The notes under the pieces were generated by a model. The model was given only the letters and a program-made list of their open reading frames with translations. It did not search any database and was not told where the DNA came from. A stretch of DNA of 7,622 nucleotides, taken from NCBI GenBank assembly GCA_027031185.1, contig JALVEF010000450.1:1-7622 (forward strand), given 5' to 3'. Shown piece by piece: positions 6,024-7,622 of the stretch (positions within the stretch are counted from its first letter, which is position 1; every line of letters starts with the position of its first letter). The stretch is from Saprospiraceae bacterium. GTDB taxonomy: Bacteria > Bacteroidota > Bacteroidia > Chitinophagales > Saprospiraceae. Both the position numbers and the translations under genes were made by a program.

Positions 6024-6104
6024 AAACTTGCCTTGTCAATACGCCGTGTTCAAAACCACATTGCCGGGAGGATCAGCCGCCCGACCAAATAGAATGACAC
6101 CGAG

Positions 6105-7622
6105 ATGGAATTAGACTTTGCCCGTATGGAAGAGAAATGGCGCCGGAAATGGGAGGAGACCGGCACCTACGTCGTGTCCAATAAGTCCGGTAAGCCCAAG
6201 TACTATGTGCTGGACATGTTTCCCTATCCGTCGGGGGCCGGCCTGCACGTCGGTCACCCGCTCGGCTACATCGCCTCGGATATATTCGCCCGCTACAAGC
6301 GTCTCAAGGGCTTCAATGTCCTACATCCGATGGGATATGATGCGTTTGGCCTGCCGGCCGAAGAATATGCTATCCGCCGCGGCATCCATCCGGCTGTCAG
6401 CACAGACCAAAATATCGAGCGCTACCGCACCCAGCTGAAGCGCATCGGCTTGTCCTTCGACTGGTCGCGTGAAGTCAAGACGTCCGATCCCAAATACTAT
6501 AAGTGGACGCAGTGGATTTTTACGCTGTTGTTTGAGCATTTTTACGATAGAGCCTTGCAAAAAGCACGGCCCATCGCGGAGTTGGAAGCGCACTTTGCGG
6601 CCTCCGGGACCGCGGGAATGGAAGCAGCGACTACCTACGAAGGCAGCTTTACCGCCGGAGACTGGCAGGGCTTTTCCCGCAAGGAAAAGCATGATATCCT
6701 GATGCATTACCGGTTGGCTTACCGCTCCGTCGGCTATGTCAACTGGTGCGAGGCCCTCGGCACCGTCCTGGCCAACGATCAAGTCAAAAACGGACTTTCC
6801 GAGCGGGGCGGTCATCCCGTCGAATTGCGCCCGATGACACAGTGGTTTTTGCGCATCACGGCCTACGCCGACCGCCTGCTCGAAGGACTCAACCGCGTGG
6901 ATTGGTCCGATGCGCTCAAAACCATCCAACGCAACTGGATCGGCCGGTCCGAAGGCGCTTTGATTGAATTTCCCCTGGAAAATACCGACCAAAAGCTCAA
7001 AATATTCACCACCCGGCCGGATACTATCTTCGGTGTCACCTTTATGGTGCTGGCCCCGGAACATGAACTGGTTGGGACCATCACCACGCCCGAACATCGT
7101 GCCGAGGTGGAGCAATATGTACGCTACGCGGCCGGGCGCTCGGAGCGCGAACGCCTGACCGAAACCAAAAAGGTGACCGGGGCCTTTACCGGCGCGTATG
7201 CGCGTCACCCGTTGACGGGCGGGCGCGTGCCGGTTTATATCAGCGACTATGTACTCAAAGACTACGGTACCGGTGCCATCATGGCGGTGCCCAGCGATGA
7301 CGATCGCGACCTGGCCTTTGCCCGCCACTTTGACTTGCCGGTCATTGACGTTATTGATAAGTCCGGTTATCCCGGGGCCGGTCGCCAGGATAAGGTCGGC
7401 GTGCTCATCAACTCGGACTTTATCACAGGGATGCAGGTGCCGGAGGCCATCGAGGCGGTCATTCGCAAGGTCGAAGAAATGGGCATTGGACACCGCCGGG
7501 TTAATTATAAGATGAGAGATGCCGGCTTTAGCCGGCAAAGGTATTGGGGCGAGCCTATTCCAATCGTCTATGATGCGGAAGGTGTCGCCGAAGCGTTGCC
7601 CCTGGAGGAACTGCCGCTGACC
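6105..7622 (+). CDS. leuS: Leucyl-tRNA synthetase, N-terminal 506 residues, 3' end outside window
   Basis: LeuRS charges tRNA-Leu with leucine and removes mischarged amino acids. The frame is open from ATG 6105 to the last base. The class I catalytic start is present as FPYPSGAGLHVGHPLGY, with the HIGH motif as HVGH at residues 48-51. The CP1 editing domain shows TTRPDT at 302-307, including the specificity threonine T307, and GTGAIMAVPSDDDRD at 388-402 with the editing-site aspartates. SRQRYWGEPIPI follows near the right edge; the KMSKS loop and anticodon domain lie outside. Residues of about 147-201, starting near KARPIAEL, form a long insertion, and the following NWCEALGTVLAND lacks the CPxC pairs of zinc-binding LeuRS; I associate both with Bacteroidota. 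No Shine-Dalgarno sequence precedes the start, but the reading frame and N-terminus fit the family. The next upstream ATG (6094) is out of frame. Confidence 0.97.
   Translation, partial: MELDFARMEEKWRRKWEETGTYVVSNKSGKPKYYVLDMFPYPSGAGLHVGHPLGYIASDIFARYKRLKGFNVLHPMGYDAFGLPAEEYAIRRGIHPAVSTDQNIERYRTQLKRIGLSFDWSREVKTSDPKYYKWTQWIFTLLFEHFYDRALQKARPIAELEAHFAASGTAGMEAATTYEGSFTAGDWQGFSRKEKHDILMHYRLAYRSVGYVNWCEALGTVLANDQVKNGLSERGGHPVELRPMTQWFLRITAYADRLLEGLNRVDWSDALKTIQRNWIGRSEGALIEFPLENTDQKLKIFTTRPDTIFGVTFMVLAPEHELVGTITTPEHRAEVEQYVRYAAGRSERERLTETKKVTGAFTGAYARHPLTGGRVPVYISDYVLKDYGTGAIMAVPSDDDRDLAFARHFDLPVIDVIDKSGYPGAGRQDKVGVLINSDFITGMQVPEAIEAVIRKVEEMGIGHRRVNYKMRDAGFSRQRYWGEPIPIVYDAEGVAEALPLEELPLT

Larger units (their letters stand above)
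5713..6104. other. 392-bp intergenic region before leuS
   Basis: No convincing gene lies here. From left to right it holds the 19-bp inverted repeat, a consensus -7 box (TATCTTTG, 5864-5871), and several stem-loop sequences from 5894 to 6023. The last 80 bp have no obvious structure and no Shine-Dalgarno sequence. One open frame from 5890 (74 codons, preceded by GGGGAG) ends 10 bases inside leuS, but its composition is not protein-like (Arg, Trp and Cys scattered, no hydrophobic pattern), so I do not call it a gene. I saw no conserved blocks of tmRNA, RNase P RNA, SRP RNA or a common riboswitch. Confidence 0.7.

Noticed and set aside
5873..6104. tmRNA, RNase P RNA, SRP RNA or T-box
   Set aside because: None of their conserved blocks, such as the SRP GGAAGCAGC loop, the RNase P GAGGAAAGTCC block or the T-box TGG core with its setting, was found by eye.
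6321..7538. 405-codon open frame on the minus strand
   Set aside because: It lies antisense to leuS, whose protein is unmistakable; the antisense product has no recognisable family.

Overview
The window looks like an ordinary chromosomal stretch of a Bacteroidota bacterium, possibly Saprospiria-like, though rank below phylum is a guess. Three things point there. The LeuRS has a long insertion and a cysteine-poor CP1 knuckle of the type I associate with Bacteroidota. The M23 peptidase has the HVCYRFWKNG form of its last motif. Start codons lack Shine-Dalgarno sequences, while TAnnTTTG-type -7 boxes occur in the gaps between genes. No transposase, phage gene, CRISPR array, tRNA or rRNA was found.

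Layout. (1) Positions 2-1653, plus strand: the 3' end of a polyprenol-phosphate mannosyltransferase gene, joined by an ATGA stop/start overlap to a complete FAD-dependent geranylgeranyl-reductase-family gene. (2) Positions 1613-4048, minus strand: nhaD (Na+/H+ antiporter) followed by miaA (tRNA dimethylallyltransferase). Between them lies an array of 20 octamers. The 3' ends of miaA and the reductase gene overlap tail to tail by 41 bp. (3) Positions 4049-4308: an AT-rich divergent promoter region with a perfect 19-bp palindrome placed inside the likely nhaD promoter. (4) Positions 4309-5712, plus strand: a membrane-anchored M23 metallopeptidase. (5) Positions 5713-6104: a 392-bp gap holding a 19-bp perfect inverted repeat, a consensus -7 box and several potential RNA hairpins ahead of leuS. 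(6) Positions 6105-7622, plus strand: the first 506 codons of leuS, which runs off the window.

The genes are mostly housekeeping and do not form one pathway. The exception is the coupled mannosyltransferase/reductase pair, which could make and use a saturated, dolichol-like polyprenyl phosphate. The most unusual DNA is non-coding: the octamer array in front of miaA, the operator-like palindrome of nhaD, and the structured leader of leuS. I found no clear evidence of a wholly new multi-gene system; the findings below are the points I think deserve a check.
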